Source: Parafrankia discariae (GTDB taxonomy: Bacteria > Actinomycetota > Actinomycetes > Frankiales > Frankiaceae). From it: a stretch of DNA of 64,000 nucleotides. The notes beneath the pieces are model-generated. The model was not told the origin of the DNA, made no database searches, and saw only the letters and a list, made by a program, of their open reading frames with translations. This document shows positions 36,192 through 44,375 of this stretch, in pieces (within the stretch, counting starts at the first letter, position 1; each line of letters starts with the position of its first letter). The stretch covers positions 1-64,000 of the forward strand of contig NZ_KB891208.1 of assembly GCF_000373365.1 (NCBI RefSeq), read 5' to 3'. Position numbers and translations under genes: made by a program.

Positions 36192-36332
36192 TCCGGTTTC
36201 GGTGAGGAACCCGACGAGAATTCCCGGCCGGTACTGCATGCGTTTCAGCTACGACCAGACACCCTTGGCCGGGTTCAGCTCAGGCGCGTAGGAAGGCGGC
36301 CAGACGACACTCGCCCAGCCGGCGATCGTCGG
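36192..36332 (-). pseudogene. IS630-family transposase remnant
   Basis: The minus-strand frame reads WPPSYAPELNPAKGVWS then a TAG stop, then LKRMQYRPGILVGFLTE. YAPELNPxxGVWSxLKR is the C-terminal signature of IS630 transposases; the position that is Glu in active copies (NPxEGVW) is Lys here. About 50 codons remain, without inverted repeats that I can see. A dead fragment. Confidence 0.7.
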
Positions 36333-36474
36333 TATGCGACCTCGTCGCCAGGGCGGTCGGTTCACTGCGCACAGTCCGTTCGGCCGGGATCGACCGGGAT
36401 CGGCCAAGATCGACCGGGCACGCTCGATCTGCCGGAACCCTGGTGTCGGCGATGGCGCCGGCCGGGCGCGGGCT
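36333..36474. other. remaining intergenic sequence after the IS630 relic
   Basis: No further gene or repeat is seen between the transposase relic and the ArsR stop codon. Confidence 0.4.
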
Positions 36475-36948
36475 TCACCGGTGCGCGGTGAACACGGCCG
36501 CCAGCGCGGCCAGGGCGTCGGGCACGGCCCGGTAGTAGGCCCACACGCCCCGCTTCTCCCTGGTCACGAGGCCGGCGTCCACCAGGATCTTCAGATGGTG
36601 GCTGACGGTGGGCTGGGTCAGCCTGAGCGGTTCGGTCAGCTCGCACACACACGCCTCGCCGCCGGCCCCGGCATAGATCATCGACAGCAGGCGCAGCCGG
36701 GCGGGGACGGCGACGGCCTTGAGCGCGGCGGCGAGCCGTTCGGCGTCCTCGGCGGACAGCGGTGCCTGCGTCAGCGGTGTGCAGCAGGCTGAGAGCGGTC
36801 CGGGCGGGAGCGGCGGGGCGTCGGCGGCAGCGTCGCCGTGAGCGGCAGCGTCAACGCGAGGGGCAGCGTCGCCGTGAGCGGCAGCGTCGCCGTGAGCGGC
36901 AGCGTCGGCGTCCGAGCCGCTGGTCGCTTCCGACTGCGTCGTCGTCAT
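36475..36948 (-). CDS. ArsR/SmtB family metalloregulator
   Basis: 157 residues from ATG 36948. Winged helix (about 65-150): LRLLSMIYAGAGGEACVCEL, TEPLRLTQPTVSHHLKILVD and AGLVTREKRGVWAYYR. The CVC in helix 3 and an N-terminal Cys-Cys pair (SACCTPL) fit an As(III)/Sb(III) sensor such as the Corynebacterium ArsR. The first 45 residues are AAHGDA repeats. No arsenic pump or reductase gene is near. A palindrome lies 24 bases upstream. Confidence 0.87.
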   Translation of the reverse strand: MTTTQSEATSGSDADAAAHGDAAAHGDAAPRVDAAAHGDAAADAPPLPPGPLSACCTPLTQAPLSAEDAERLAAALKAVAVPARLRLLSMIYAGAGGEACVCELTEPLRLTQPTVSHHLKILVDAGLVTREKRGVWAYYRAVPDALAALAAVFTAHR

Positions 36949-36971
36949 GGGCACAGCATGCCGCAGCCATT

Positions 36972-36981
36972 GACAGCTGTC
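36972..36981. promoter_or_regulatory. ArsR operator candidate
   Basis: GACAGCTGTC is a perfect palindrome inside ATTGACAGCTGTCTAT, close to the TTGACA...TGTCAA type of ArsR sites, just upstream of the arsR start. Confidence 0.5.
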
Positions 36982-37036
36982 TATGTCCTCCCTGATTCTC
37001 GACCGGGCTTCCACGCATGTCTCGCCGGCCTGCTTG

Positions 37037-38527
37037 TCACCTGTCCGCCGGCCTGCTCGTGCCGTTCGCCGGTGCGCCGTTCGCCGGTGTGCCCGGCGCG
37101 GTGGGTGTGGTGGATGCGGCCGGGGTGGCGCCGGGCGTGCCGCCGGAGAGCAGGGAGCGGGCCAGCTGCAGGCCCGCCGCGCCCTGCGAGAGTGCCTGGG
37201 TCAGCACCTCGCCGAGGCCGGCCGCGCCGTTGAGGACGATCAGCTGGTCGACCGCGCCGAACGGCTTGGCCGCGGCCTCGACGATGGCCGGCCACTGCTC
37301 GGCGAGCTGCTGGCCGATGACGGCGTCCTGGTTGACGGCGAGCGCGTCGGCGCGGGCCTTGATCGCCTCGGCCTCGGCCAGGCCGCGGGCCCGCATCGCG
37401 TCACCCTCGGCCGACCCGACGGCCCGCTTGGCGTGGGCGTCCGCGTCGCCGATCGCCCGGGTCGAGGCCGCCTCGGCGCTCGCCAGGACCCGCACCTGCT
37501 GCGCCCGGGCATCCGCCTCCGTCCGGACCCGGGTGGCGTCCGCGGCGGCGGCCAGCTCCATCTGGCGGGCGGCCGCCTCGGCCGAGCTGATCTGGGCGTC
37601 CCGGGTGGCGCGGGCCAGCGTGGTCTGCTCGTAGGCGCGGGCGTCGGCCGGCTTGCGCACGGACACCTGCAGGCGCTGTTCCTCCAGCTCGGCCGCGAGC
37701 TGGGCGACCTTGGTCTGCTCGACGACGACCTGCTGGTGCGCGGTGGCCTCGGCCAGCGGGCCGGCCTGGGTGGCCCGGGCGGCGGCCTCGTCGACCTCGG
37801 CCTGGAACCCGGACTGCTTGATCGAGCTGTTGCGGTTCGCCTCCGCCTTGAGCGCCAGGGCGATCTGCTCCTGCTCGGTGGCCTCCCGGTCGGCCTCCGC
37901 CTCGGCGATCCTGGCCTGGGCGGCGACGGTGGCCACGTGCGGGCGCCCGAGGTTGCGGATGTAGCCGGTCGGGTCGTCGATCTCCTGCACCTGCAGCGAG
38001 TCGACGATCAGGCCGAGCTTCTCCATCTCGGTCCCGGAGCTCGCCCGGGTCAGCTGCGTCAGCTTCTCCCGGTCCCGGATGAGGTCCTCGACGGTGAGCT
38101 GGCCGACGATGGCGCGCAGGTGGCCGGCGAAAACGTTGTGCACCCGGGTGTCCATCTTGTCCTGCTGGTCGAGGAAACGGCGGGCGGCATTCGCGATGGA
38201 CGCGTAGTCGTCACCGACCTTGAAGATGACCACACCCCGGACACCGACCGGGATCCCCTGCTGGGTGACGCATTCGATGCCGAGCTGGGCGGCCCGCAGA
38301 TCCAGCGACATCCGGCGGACGGTCTGCACGCCCGGCGGTACCAGCACGCCCTTTCCGGTGACTATCTTGAATCCCAGGCTCTCGGCCACGGCGTCGTTCG
38401 GGTCCTTGTACGCCCGCATCCCGGAGATGATGAGGGCCTCGTTCGGCTCGGCCACCCGCCACATCAGTTTGAACAACGCGACGGCCAGCACTATGCCGAC
38501 CGCCACCGCGATGATTGTGATCATCAT
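37037..38527 (-). CDS. SPFH/flotillin-like membrane scaffold protein
   Basis: 496 residues from ATG 38527 (ATG 38524 has better spacing to GGAGG). A single N-terminal membrane helix (MITIIAVAVGIVLAVALFKL) is followed by the SPFH domain (about 25-200; AEPNEALIISG, GIPVGVRGVVIFKVG) and a long Ala/Glu coiled coil (about 200-400; EAEADREATEQEQ), then a Pro/Thr/Ala-rich tail. Flotillins organise membrane microdomains. An NfeD-like partner gene lies 113 bases upstream on the same strand, as in many flotillin operons. Confidence 0.92.
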   Translation of the reverse strand: MMITIIAVAVGIVLAVALFKLMWRVAEPNEALIISGMRAYKDPNDAVAESLGFKIVTGKGVLVPPGVQTVRRMSLDLRAAQLGIECVTQQGIPVGVRGVVIFKVGDDYASIANAARRFLDQQDKMDTRVHNVFAGHLRAIVGQLTVEDLIRDREKLTQLTRASSGTEMEKLGLIVDSLQVQEIDDPTGYIRNLGRPHVATVAAQARIAEAEADREATEQEQIALALKAEANRNSSIKQSGFQAEVDEAAARATQAGPLAEATAHQQVVVEQTKVAQLAAELEEQRLQVSVRKPADARAYEQTTLARATRDAQISSAEAAARQMELAAAADATRVRTEADARAQQVRVLASAEAASTRAIGDADAHAKRAVGSAEGDAMRARGLAEAEAIKARADALAVNQDAVIGQQLAEQWPAIVEAAAKPFGAVDQLIVLNGAAGLGEVLTQALSQGAAGLQLARSLLSGGTPGATPAASTTPTAPGTPANGAPANGTSRPADR

Positions 38528-38640
38528 GCCTCCGGTTCACCCCACGGGAGATCTGGTCAACAGGCGTCAGCCGGCCCGCGGCGGGTCGCAGCGGTTGGCG
38601 CGCCGGGGCACCGTTGGCCGGTGGGCGGCCCCGACAGCGG

Positions 38641-38850
38641 TCACAGCCTGATCACCAGCACGGTACGAGGAGGGAAATACTCGACGACGAGAACCCGCGA
38701 GCCGACGGCGAAGGTCACCCCGTCGTCGGCCGCGTAAGCGTGGAATGCCTCAGAGCCGCCTCGCACCGGGAGCATGACCTCGCCGACCATGCCCGGAGCT
38801 ATCTTTCCCGTCACCCGCCCTGTTTTGCCGATCACTGTCTGGTCGGCCAT
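38641..38850 (-). CDS. NfeD-like OB-fold protein, flotillin partner
   Basis: 69 residues from ATG 38850 (GTG 38862 is an alternative). The sequence IGKTGRVTGKIAPGMVGEVM and VGSRVLVVEYFPPRTVLVI fits the soluble C-terminal OB fold of NfeD proteins. The membrane part and the protease domain of longer NfeD are absent. It precedes the flotillin gene, so the two are probably co-transcribed. Confidence 0.75.
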   Translation of the reverse strand: MADQTVIGKTGRVTGKIAPGMVGEVMLPVRGGSEAFHAYAADDGVTFAVGSRVLVVEYFPPRTVLVIRL

Positions 38851-39202
38851 CGGCCCCCCCACGCGACAATTAATGATCGTAGGCTTTTCCGGTCGGCTGG
38901 CAATGCCTGTGGCCCGGGGAAAAGCTGTCGTCAGCGCGACTGTGGCCGCACTTCACAATCATCGCAGGTTGTCGGGGGGATGGCGGTCGCGTGCGCCGGC
39001 CGGCGGGAGTCCGTGGTCGGCTCACCGCCCGGTGGCGGGGTCCTGCCGTGCGGAGTCTGCTCCGTGTGGGAACCGTCGTGCTGGGATCGCCGCGTGGGGA
39101 TCGCCGCGTGGGGATCGCCGTACGGGGCCCGGCGGCCGGGACGGGTGGGTGGGGCGGCGGCCGTCCCACCCACCCGCCGTGGCGGAACCAGGGCCCGTGC
39201 CG
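38851..39202. other. 352-base region upstream of the flotillin operon
   Basis: It holds an AT-rich segment (38863-38890) that likely carries the operon promoter, a short tandem repeat of GGGATCGCCGCGTG (three copies, 39083-39125) and the terminator of the NPP1 gene. No gene is seen. Confidence 0.45.
39142..39176. terminator. hairpin downstream of the NPP1 gene
   Basis: CGGGTGGGTGGG and its exact complement around an 11-base loop, 27 bases past the stop of the minus-strand gene. Confidence 0.6.
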
Positions 39203-39958
39203 TCAGGCGTTCGGGTTGAAGGAGATGCCCGCGGGCATCGCGGCGGCGAGGTGGGAGTTGAAGTTGCCGTCCTTGAGGCCGAAGATCGCGCTGCCGAAGT
39301 CGGCCGCGCTCAGCTGGTCACGAATCCCGGCCGGGTAGCCGTTCCAACCGACGAGGGTCGGGTACCGCCAGGTGTGCAGCTCGTTCTCCGGGGGTTCGTC
39401 GCCGGAGTTGGCGGGGCGGAAGTCGTGCGTGCTGACGCCGTCCTTGTGGTAGACGATCTTCGGGTGGTTACCGTCCCAGCGGATCTGGCTCCGCGGGTAG
39501 ATGTTGAAGTTGCCGTGGGCCGAGGTGGAGACGTACTGAGCCTGGTTGTTCTGCACCCAGACCACGACATGCTCCCAGTCGTGCCGGTGGCCGCCGATCG
39601 TCGCCTGGTCCTTCTCGAAGTAGAGGCCGTACAGAATCGCGCACCAGCCGTTGTTGCACTTGTAACGGGCGTAGCCGTTCGTGTTGTTGAGGTCGGCCAG
39701 GTCGTGGCAGCCGCCGTTGAGCGCGCCGGACGGGTTGAGTCCCCCGTTGACGACTCCGTTCGCCCCGATGGCGGGCGTCGGGTAGCACCCGTCTGTGTCG
39801 TAGTCGTAGGCCGGCTGGTACGTCTGTTCCAGGGTGTCGGCGTTTCCGGGCAGTGCGGCCGGGGGTGCCGCGAGCGCAATCGTCGGCAGCGCGACGACGA
39901 GCGCCAGGGCGCCGCCGATCACGAGCGAGAACCGACGGATGCGCGTTTTCTTCCTCAC
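39203..39958 (-). CDS. secreted NPP1 (necrosis-inducing, NLP) protein
   Basis: 251 residues from GTG 39958, with AGGAGGA 4 bases upstream. Signal peptide: basic VRKKTRIRRFSL, a hydrophobic VIGGALALVVALPTIALA and a likely AxA cleavage site. The mature protein carries the hallmark GHRHDWEHVVVW heptapeptide region of NLP proteins, with further conserved GCYPTPAIG, and Cys residues for a disulphide. NLPs bind plant sphingolipids and lyse dicot membranes; bacterial versions also exist in saprophytes. Its presence suits a plant-associated actinobacterium. Confidence 0.9.
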   Translation of the reverse strand: MRKKTRIRRFSLVIGGALALVVALPTIALAAPPAALPGNADTLEQTYQPAYDYDTDGCYPTPAIGANGVVNGGLNPSGALNGGCHDLADLNNTNGYARYKCNNGWCAILYGLYFEKDQATIGGHRHDWEHVVVWVQNNQAQYVSTSAHGNFNIYPRSQIRWDGNHPKIVYHKDGVSTHDFRPANSGDEPPENELHTWRYPTLVGWNGYPAGIRDQLSAADFGSAIFGLKDGNFNSHLAAAMPAGISFNPNA

Positions 39959-40245
39959 CACGTCCTCCTGGTTGACCGCAGCATGGGCAGGGCGGTCGGA
40001 TGGGCATGCTGCCACCAGCATTTCGGCCCTCTCCGACAATCACGGCCGGGCCGGGTTTCCCCGCGATGAAGCGTCGGCCAATATTGGGAACGAACGCGCA
40101 GGTCGGCCGGCGCGTCGCCGCGGCCCGTCAGGAAAGAGGACGCATGGGGGAGGAGAGCCCGTGGTTTGTGAACCATCCACGGGTCGGGGCGGGCTGATCC
40201 CGGCGCCGGCGGGAGCACCGGTTCGGGGCTCCCACCGGCCGGAGG

Positions 40246-41511
40246 TCAGAAGACGCCGATTCCGGCGGCCTCGTTGCGCTTGCGCCACTCCTCGCGCGAC
40301 ATCCGGGTGACGTCGACGTCGGCGGCCAGTCCGCGCAGCGCGCCCACGGTGGCCTGCTCCCTGGGGGTGTGGGAGAACGGGTCCCAGCCGAAGAACCGGC
40401 TGGCGTTCTCCCAGGTGATCTTGTGGATCTCGTCGTCGCGGCAGCCGGCCTGCCGGAGCTCGTTCCAGGCGTGTTCCGGCGACTCGGGCCAGGTCGTGTC
40501 GGTGTGCGGGTAGTCGCACTCCCAGGCAATGGTCTCGATGCCGATCTGCTCGCGCAGGTGCAGCCCGGCCGGGTCGGTGATGTAACAGGCCAGGAAGTGC
40601 TCCCGGAACACCTCGGAGGGCAGCTTGCCGCCAAAGTCGTTGTCGATCCAGCTCTGGTTCTGGAAATGCCGGTCGACGCGGTCGAGGTAGAACGGGATCC
40701 AGCCGATGCCGCCCTCGGAGAGGGCCACCCTGAGCTCGGGGAAGCGTCGCAGCGTCGGGCCGAAGAGCAGGTCCTGGGCGGTGAGCATGGTCAGCTGGGA
40801 CGGAATGACGATCATGTGGTCGATCGGTACCTCGGGGGCGAGCTTGACGATGTCCCAGGCGCCGCCGATGTGCAGGCTGAGCACCATGTTCTCGTCGACG
40901 AGGGCCTGCAGCATCGGGTCCCAGTGACCGGAGAGGAAGCTCGGCCAGCCCTGCGCGTGCGGGGCCTCCAGGAAGCTGATGGAGCGGCAGCCCTTCGCGG
41001 CGATCCGCCGGATCTCCTTCACCGCGAGGTCGACGTCCCACATCGGCACGATGCCCAGCGGGATGAACCGGCCCGGGTAGGCGCCGCACCACTCGTCGAT
41101 GTGCCAGTCGTTGTAGGCCTGCAGCATGATGAGCGACAGGTCCTTGTCGAGGGCCTCGGAGAACGTGCGGGCGTTGAAGCCCGCCATCGTCGGGAAGCAC
41201 ATCGAGGCGAGAACGCCGTTGGCGTTCATGTCCCGGACCCGCTGGTGGACCTCGAAACAGCCCGGTCGTAACTCGGTGAAGGCGCCGGGGTTGAACCCCC
41301 ACTCCTCACGGTGCCAGCCGACGGTCGCCGCCATGCCGAACGGGGTGGACGTCTTCTCCCCCTGGAACACCCACTCGTCGACCCCGGCCTCGTTCCGGAC
41401 GACCTTCGGCACCGAATCGAGCCACTTCGCCGGGACGTGGTTCTTGTACATGTCCGGCGGTTCGATCACATGATCGTCGATGCTCAGCAGAATCATGTCG
41501 TCCATGTGCAT
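40246..41511 (-). CDS. amidohydrolase 2 family metal-dependent hydrolase
   Basis: 421 residues from ATG 41511 (ATG 41505 also possible), with GGAGAGG 11 bases upstream. TIM-barrel hydrolase of the decarboxylase/ACMSD-type group: LSIDDHVIEPPDM at the start, GLASMCFPT-like NGVLASMCFPTMAGF, a metal His in LSLHIGGAW, and the C-terminal Asp in WECDYPHTDTTWPESPEHAW. Such enzymes cleave or decarboxylate aromatic or terpenoid intermediates. Divergent from an AraC gene across 383 bases, which may regulate it. Confidence 0.88.
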   Translation of the reverse strand: MHMDDMILLSIDDHVIEPPDMYKNHVPAKWLDSVPKVVRNEAGVDEWVFQGEKTSTPFGMAATVGWHREEWGFNPGAFTELRPGCFEVHQRVRDMNANGVLASMCFPTMAGFNARTFSEALDKDLSLIMLQAYNDWHIDEWCGAYPGRFIPLGIVPMWDVDLAVKEIRRIAAKGCRSISFLEAPHAQGWPSFLSGHWDPMLQALVDENMVLSLHIGGAWDIVKLAPEVPIDHMIVIPSQLTMLTAQDLLFGPTLRRFPELRVALSEGGIGWIPFYLDRVDRHFQNQSWIDNDFGGKLPSEVFREHFLACYITDPAGLHLREQIGIETIAWECDYPHTDTTWPESPEHAWNELRQAGCRDDEIHKITWENASRFFGWDPFSHTPREQATVGALRGLAADVDVTRMSREEWRKRNEAAGIGVF

Positions 41512-41894
41512 GGTCCGGATTCCTCTCCCTGTGGACCGGTCCGTGGTGAACGGACCGGTCGCCGTGGACCAACAGGTCGTTACGGGAGGCGGGTCGATGT
41601 CTCCGGTGGCGGTACCGCACTCCGGCGCGCGCACTCCGGCGCGCGCGGGAGCCGGGTGGCCACCTCCCGTCGCCGAGCCGTGGTTGTGATCCTCGTCGCC
41701 CGGCGGAGCGCTGAACGACGGACAGTGCTATGGGAGACAGCGTAATTCAGACCAAACGCCGGCGTCGATGTTCTGTCCGGTCAGGGATGCGGCCCAAACG
41801 GTCAGCCGCGGTGTGCCAGGTCCGGATCATGCCGGTGCGGGCCCTGACCGCATAGCGGCGTGGCCGGCGGGAATTTCAACTACTGTTACACAAC
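41512..41894. other. divergent intergenic region (383 bases)
   Basis: It includes a tandem GCACTCCGGCGCGC repeat (41618-41646) and an AT-richer segment (41740-41890) just before the AraC gene. No gene or clear promoter boxes can be assigned. Confidence 0.4.
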
Positions 41895-42812
41895 ATGGTC
41901 ACCGCCGCGCATTCGTCCCGCGTCGGTCCTGAACCGGTCGGCGTCGGTCCTGAACCGGTCGGCGTGGGTCCTGAACCGGTCGGTGTCGGCGTGGTCGACC
42001 TGCGGCGCGGGGCCCGTCTCCTCGGCGGCAGCCATCATTACGAGGGTGATCGCCTCGTCACGGGCTGGCATTCGCACGACCTGCACCAGATCGAGTACGC
42101 GATTTCCGGGGTGGTCGAGGTCGAGACCGCCGGCACCCACTATCTGCTGCCGCCGCGGCAGGCCGCGTGGATCCCGGCCGGGCTCGAACACCAGGTGACG
42201 ATCGACTCGGCGGTCCGCTCGATCGCCGTGCTGTTCGACACCCGGCTGATCGACCGGCCGGGGGACCGCGCCCGGATCCTCGCCGTGCCGCCGCTCGTCC
42301 GGGAGATGATCATCTATGCCCGGCGCTGGCCGATCACCCGCCCGAGCGGCGATCCGCTGTCCGACGGCTTCTTCCGCACGCTCGGCCACCTCGTCGTCGA
42401 GGCGCTCGGCCACGAGACTCCGCTGAGCCTGCCCACCTCGTCCGACCCGGTCGTCGCCGCGGCCATCTCCTACACCCAGCGCCACCTCGACGCCGTCTCC
42501 GTGGCCGAGGTCGGCCGGGCGGTCGGCGTCTCGGAACGCACCCTGCGCCGCCTGTTCCGCACCGCCCTCGGCCTGTCGTGGCGGCACTACCTGGTGCAGG
42601 CCCGGCTGCTGCGGGCGATGGCGCTGCTCGCCGACCCCGCCCGGTCGGTGCTCGAGGTGTCGACCGCCGTCGGCTTCGAGAGTCCGAGCGCCTTCGCCCG
42701 GGCGTTCGCCCAGTACTGCGGCGAGCGCCCGTCGGCCTACCGGCAGCGGATCGGGGCTGTCTCCCCGCCTCCGGCCCCGGTGGGACGGCGCCCGTCCCGC
42801 GACGGGCGCTGA
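41895..42812 (+). CDS. AraC family regulator with cupin sensor
   Basis: 305 residues from ATG 41895. N-terminal GVGPEPV repeats (21-bp units) precede a cupin-like domain with GWHSHDLHQIEYAISG and LLPPRQAAWIPAGLEHQV. The C-terminal two-HTH AraC domain (about 195-290) has VAEVGRAVGVSERTLRRLF and LEVSTAVGFESPSAFARAF. Lacks the N-terminal arm of arabinose AraC. It is divergent from the amidohydrolase gene, its likely target, and 125 bases before the leader peptide. Confidence 0.9.
   Translation: MVTAAHSSRVGPEPVGVGPEPVGVGPEPVGVGVVDLRRGARLLGGSHHYEGDRLVTGWHSHDLHQIEYAISGVVEVETAGTHYLLPPRQAAWIPAGLEHQVTIDSAVRSIAVLFDTRLIDRPGDRARILAVPPLVREMIIYARRWPITRPSGDPLSDGFFRTLGHLVVEALGHETPLSLPTSSDPVVAAAISYTQRHLDAVSVAEVGRAVGVSERTLRRLFRTALGLSWRHYLVQARLLRAMALLADPARSVLEVSTAVGFESPSAFARAFAQYCGERPSAYRQRIGAVSPPPAPVGRRPSRDGR
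41920..41982 (+). repeat. 21-bp tandem repeat, three units
   Basis: Units at 41920, 41941 and 41962 are GCGTCGGTCCTGAACCGGTCG with a single change in the third. They encode GVGPEPV in frame near the AraC N-terminus. Confidence 0.9.
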
Positions 42813-42901
42813 CCGCCCCCGCGCCGCGTGGCCGTGACCGGGTGACACCTGGCAGCGGCGGACCTGGCGGGGGCGTAAGAACGCTATTTCTACCAAAGTG
42901 G

Positions 42902-42931
42902 TTGACAAATGGTGTCGCCAATACCTACGTT
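42902..42931 (+). promoter_or_regulatory. promoter of the leader peptide/tauD-like transcript
   Basis: TTGACA (42902-42907) and TACGTT (42926-42931) are 18 bases apart, and the ATG at 42938 is 7 bases after the -10 box. Transcription would thus start at the ATG, giving a leaderless mRNA. Confidence 0.65.
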
Positions 42932-42937
42932 CTGTTC

Positions 42938-43021
42938 ATGGCCGAGCGCCCGCGCCTTGTTCGTCGTGCTCATGTTGATCTCCGTCGCGTCGCCAGCGCG
43001 CTCTGTCTACCGGCCGGCTGA
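42938..43021 (+). CDS. leaderless leader peptide, VDLRRVASALC type
   Basis: 27 residues: MAERPRLVRRAHVDLRRVAS then ALCLPAG. The HVDLxRVxSAxC core is shared by many short actinobacterial ORFs upstream of sulfonate, taurine and cysteine genes, annotated as putative leader peptides. The single Cys codon near the end suggests a Cys-responsive attenuator. Here it precedes a TauD-family gene by 274 bases. The promoter position shows that the mRNA is leaderless. A known type, but its mechanism in this genus is not shown. Confidence 0.8.
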   Translation: MAERPRLVRRAHVDLRRVASALCLPAG

Positions 43022-43295
43022 CCGCCCGCCGCCCACTCGGAACACCGAACTTCTGCCATTCCTGGTGGATTAACGCTGGCCGGGGCCTCCCCTGTCGCCC
43101 CGGTGGCCCGTAAAACGCGCTCCACCACCTTTTACCCACCCGCGCCCCGTCGTCGGGAGGGTGACCGGCCTGCGTGTCGCGTGTTCGGAATCATTCCTGA
43201 CTCCCGGTGTCGCGCCAGCCTGTTCCGAGCCGCGTTCTCGGGCGGTCTTTCCTCGTTTTCCAGCACGTCTTCACCGCCCGAAGGGAAATGTGACG
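43022..43295. other. untranslated leader between leader peptide and tauD-like gene
   Basis: 274 bases without a gene, less GC-rich in parts. It should contain any attenuator hairpins, but I see none that is decisive. Includes GGCGGTCTTTCC and similar pyrimidine-rich stretches. Confidence 0.4.
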
Positions 43296-44219
43296 ATGAC
43301 CAGCCGAGTCCAGGCACTGATAGACGTCCGGCCGTCGTCCGGCCACACCGGCGCCGAGATCCACGGTGTCGACCTGCGGGAGGAGCTCGACGACGCGACC
43401 GTCGCCGAGATCCGGTCCGCGCTGCTGACCTGGAAGGTGGTGTTCTTCCGCGACCAGAACCTGGACCACGCTCAACATGTGGCGTTCGGGCGGCGCTTCG
43501 GCAGGCTCACCCCCGCTCACCCGTACGAGAGCACGCCCCCGGAGGGGTTCCCCGAGATCCTGCCGGTTGACCGCCGGCGCTACGCCGAGTTCGTCGGCAA
43601 GCGGAAGGTCACCCACGACAACGGGTGGCACACCGACGTGACGGCGCTGGTCAACCCGCCCGCCGGATCGATCCTGCGCGCCGACGTCGTCCCGCCCTAC
43701 GGCGGCGACACCGCCTGGACGAACCTGGTCGCCGCCTACCAGGCCCTGCCTGAGCCGCTGCGGACACTGGCCGACAGCCTGCGCGCGCGGCACAGCTTCA
43801 ACCTGCAGGTCTTCGACGGCAGCGAGTACGGGAAGCGGATCGCGTCGAACCCGCTGGTCGCCATCCACCCGGTGGTCCGGGTACACCCGGAGACCGGTGA
43901 GCGGGCCCTGTTCGTCAGCCCCAGCTTCACCGCGCGGGAGAACGAGATCATCGGTCTGTCCGCCCGGCAGAGCCACCGTGTCCTCGAACTGTTCTACGAG
44001 CAGATCGCCCGGCCGGAGTTCACGGTGCGGTTCAGGTGGAACCCGGGCGACATCGCCTTCTGGGACAACCGCGCCACGGCGCATCTCGGGCCGTCCGACC
44101 TCGGTCACCTCGACTTCGACCGGGTTCTCTACCGGGTGACCCTCGAGGGCGACGTCCCGGTCGGTGTCGACGGGGCGGAGTCGGAGCTGGTCGCCGGCCA
44201 GCCGTTCCTCGGCTCCTGA
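43296..44219 (+). CDS. TauD/TfdA family 2-oxoglutarate dioxygenase
   Basis: 307 residues from ATG 43296 (GTG 43290 also possible; AAGGGA is upstream). Motifs: GAEIHGVDLREELDDATVAE, WKVVFFRDQNLDHAQHVAFG, iron ligands His and Asp in GWHTDVTALVNPP, the distal His in NRATAHLG and the 2-oxoglutarate Arg in RVLYRVTL. The family releases sulfite from taurine or alkylsulfonates, or hydroxylates similar substrates. The Cys-type leader peptide before it supports a sulfur-scavenging role. No transporter gene follows. Confidence 0.9.
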   Translation: MTSRVQALIDVRPSSGHTGAEIHGVDLREELDDATVAEIRSALLTWKVVFFRDQNLDHAQHVAFGRRFGRLTPAHPYESTPPEGFPEILPVDRRRYAEFVGKRKVTHDNGWHTDVTALVNPPAGSILRADVVPPYGGDTAWTNLVAAYQALPEPLRTLADSLRARHSFNLQVFDGSEYGKRIASNPLVAIHPVVRVHPETGERALFVSPSFTARENEIIGLSARQSHRVLELFYEQIARPEFTVRFRWNPGDIAFWDNRATAHLGPSDLGHLDFDRVLYRVTLEGDVPVGVDGAESELVAGQPFLGS

Positions 44220-44375
44220 CGGCAGTCCGCGGCGTTCTGAACCGAGGCCGGCGGTGAGGCGTTCCCCGCCGGCCGCCCCGTGGTCCTCCTCGGTCACCCA
44301 CGACGCCGACGGAGCGATGCCTGCTGGCCGACCGGCCCTGGTCCGCGGCGGTCGGCGTGGGGTAGGCAGGCCGTT

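Noticed and set aside
27860..36474. Second copy of the tRNA-Ala 3' end as attR site
   Set aside because: I looked for TTCGAGTCCCC downstream and did not see it, so island borders stay unproven.
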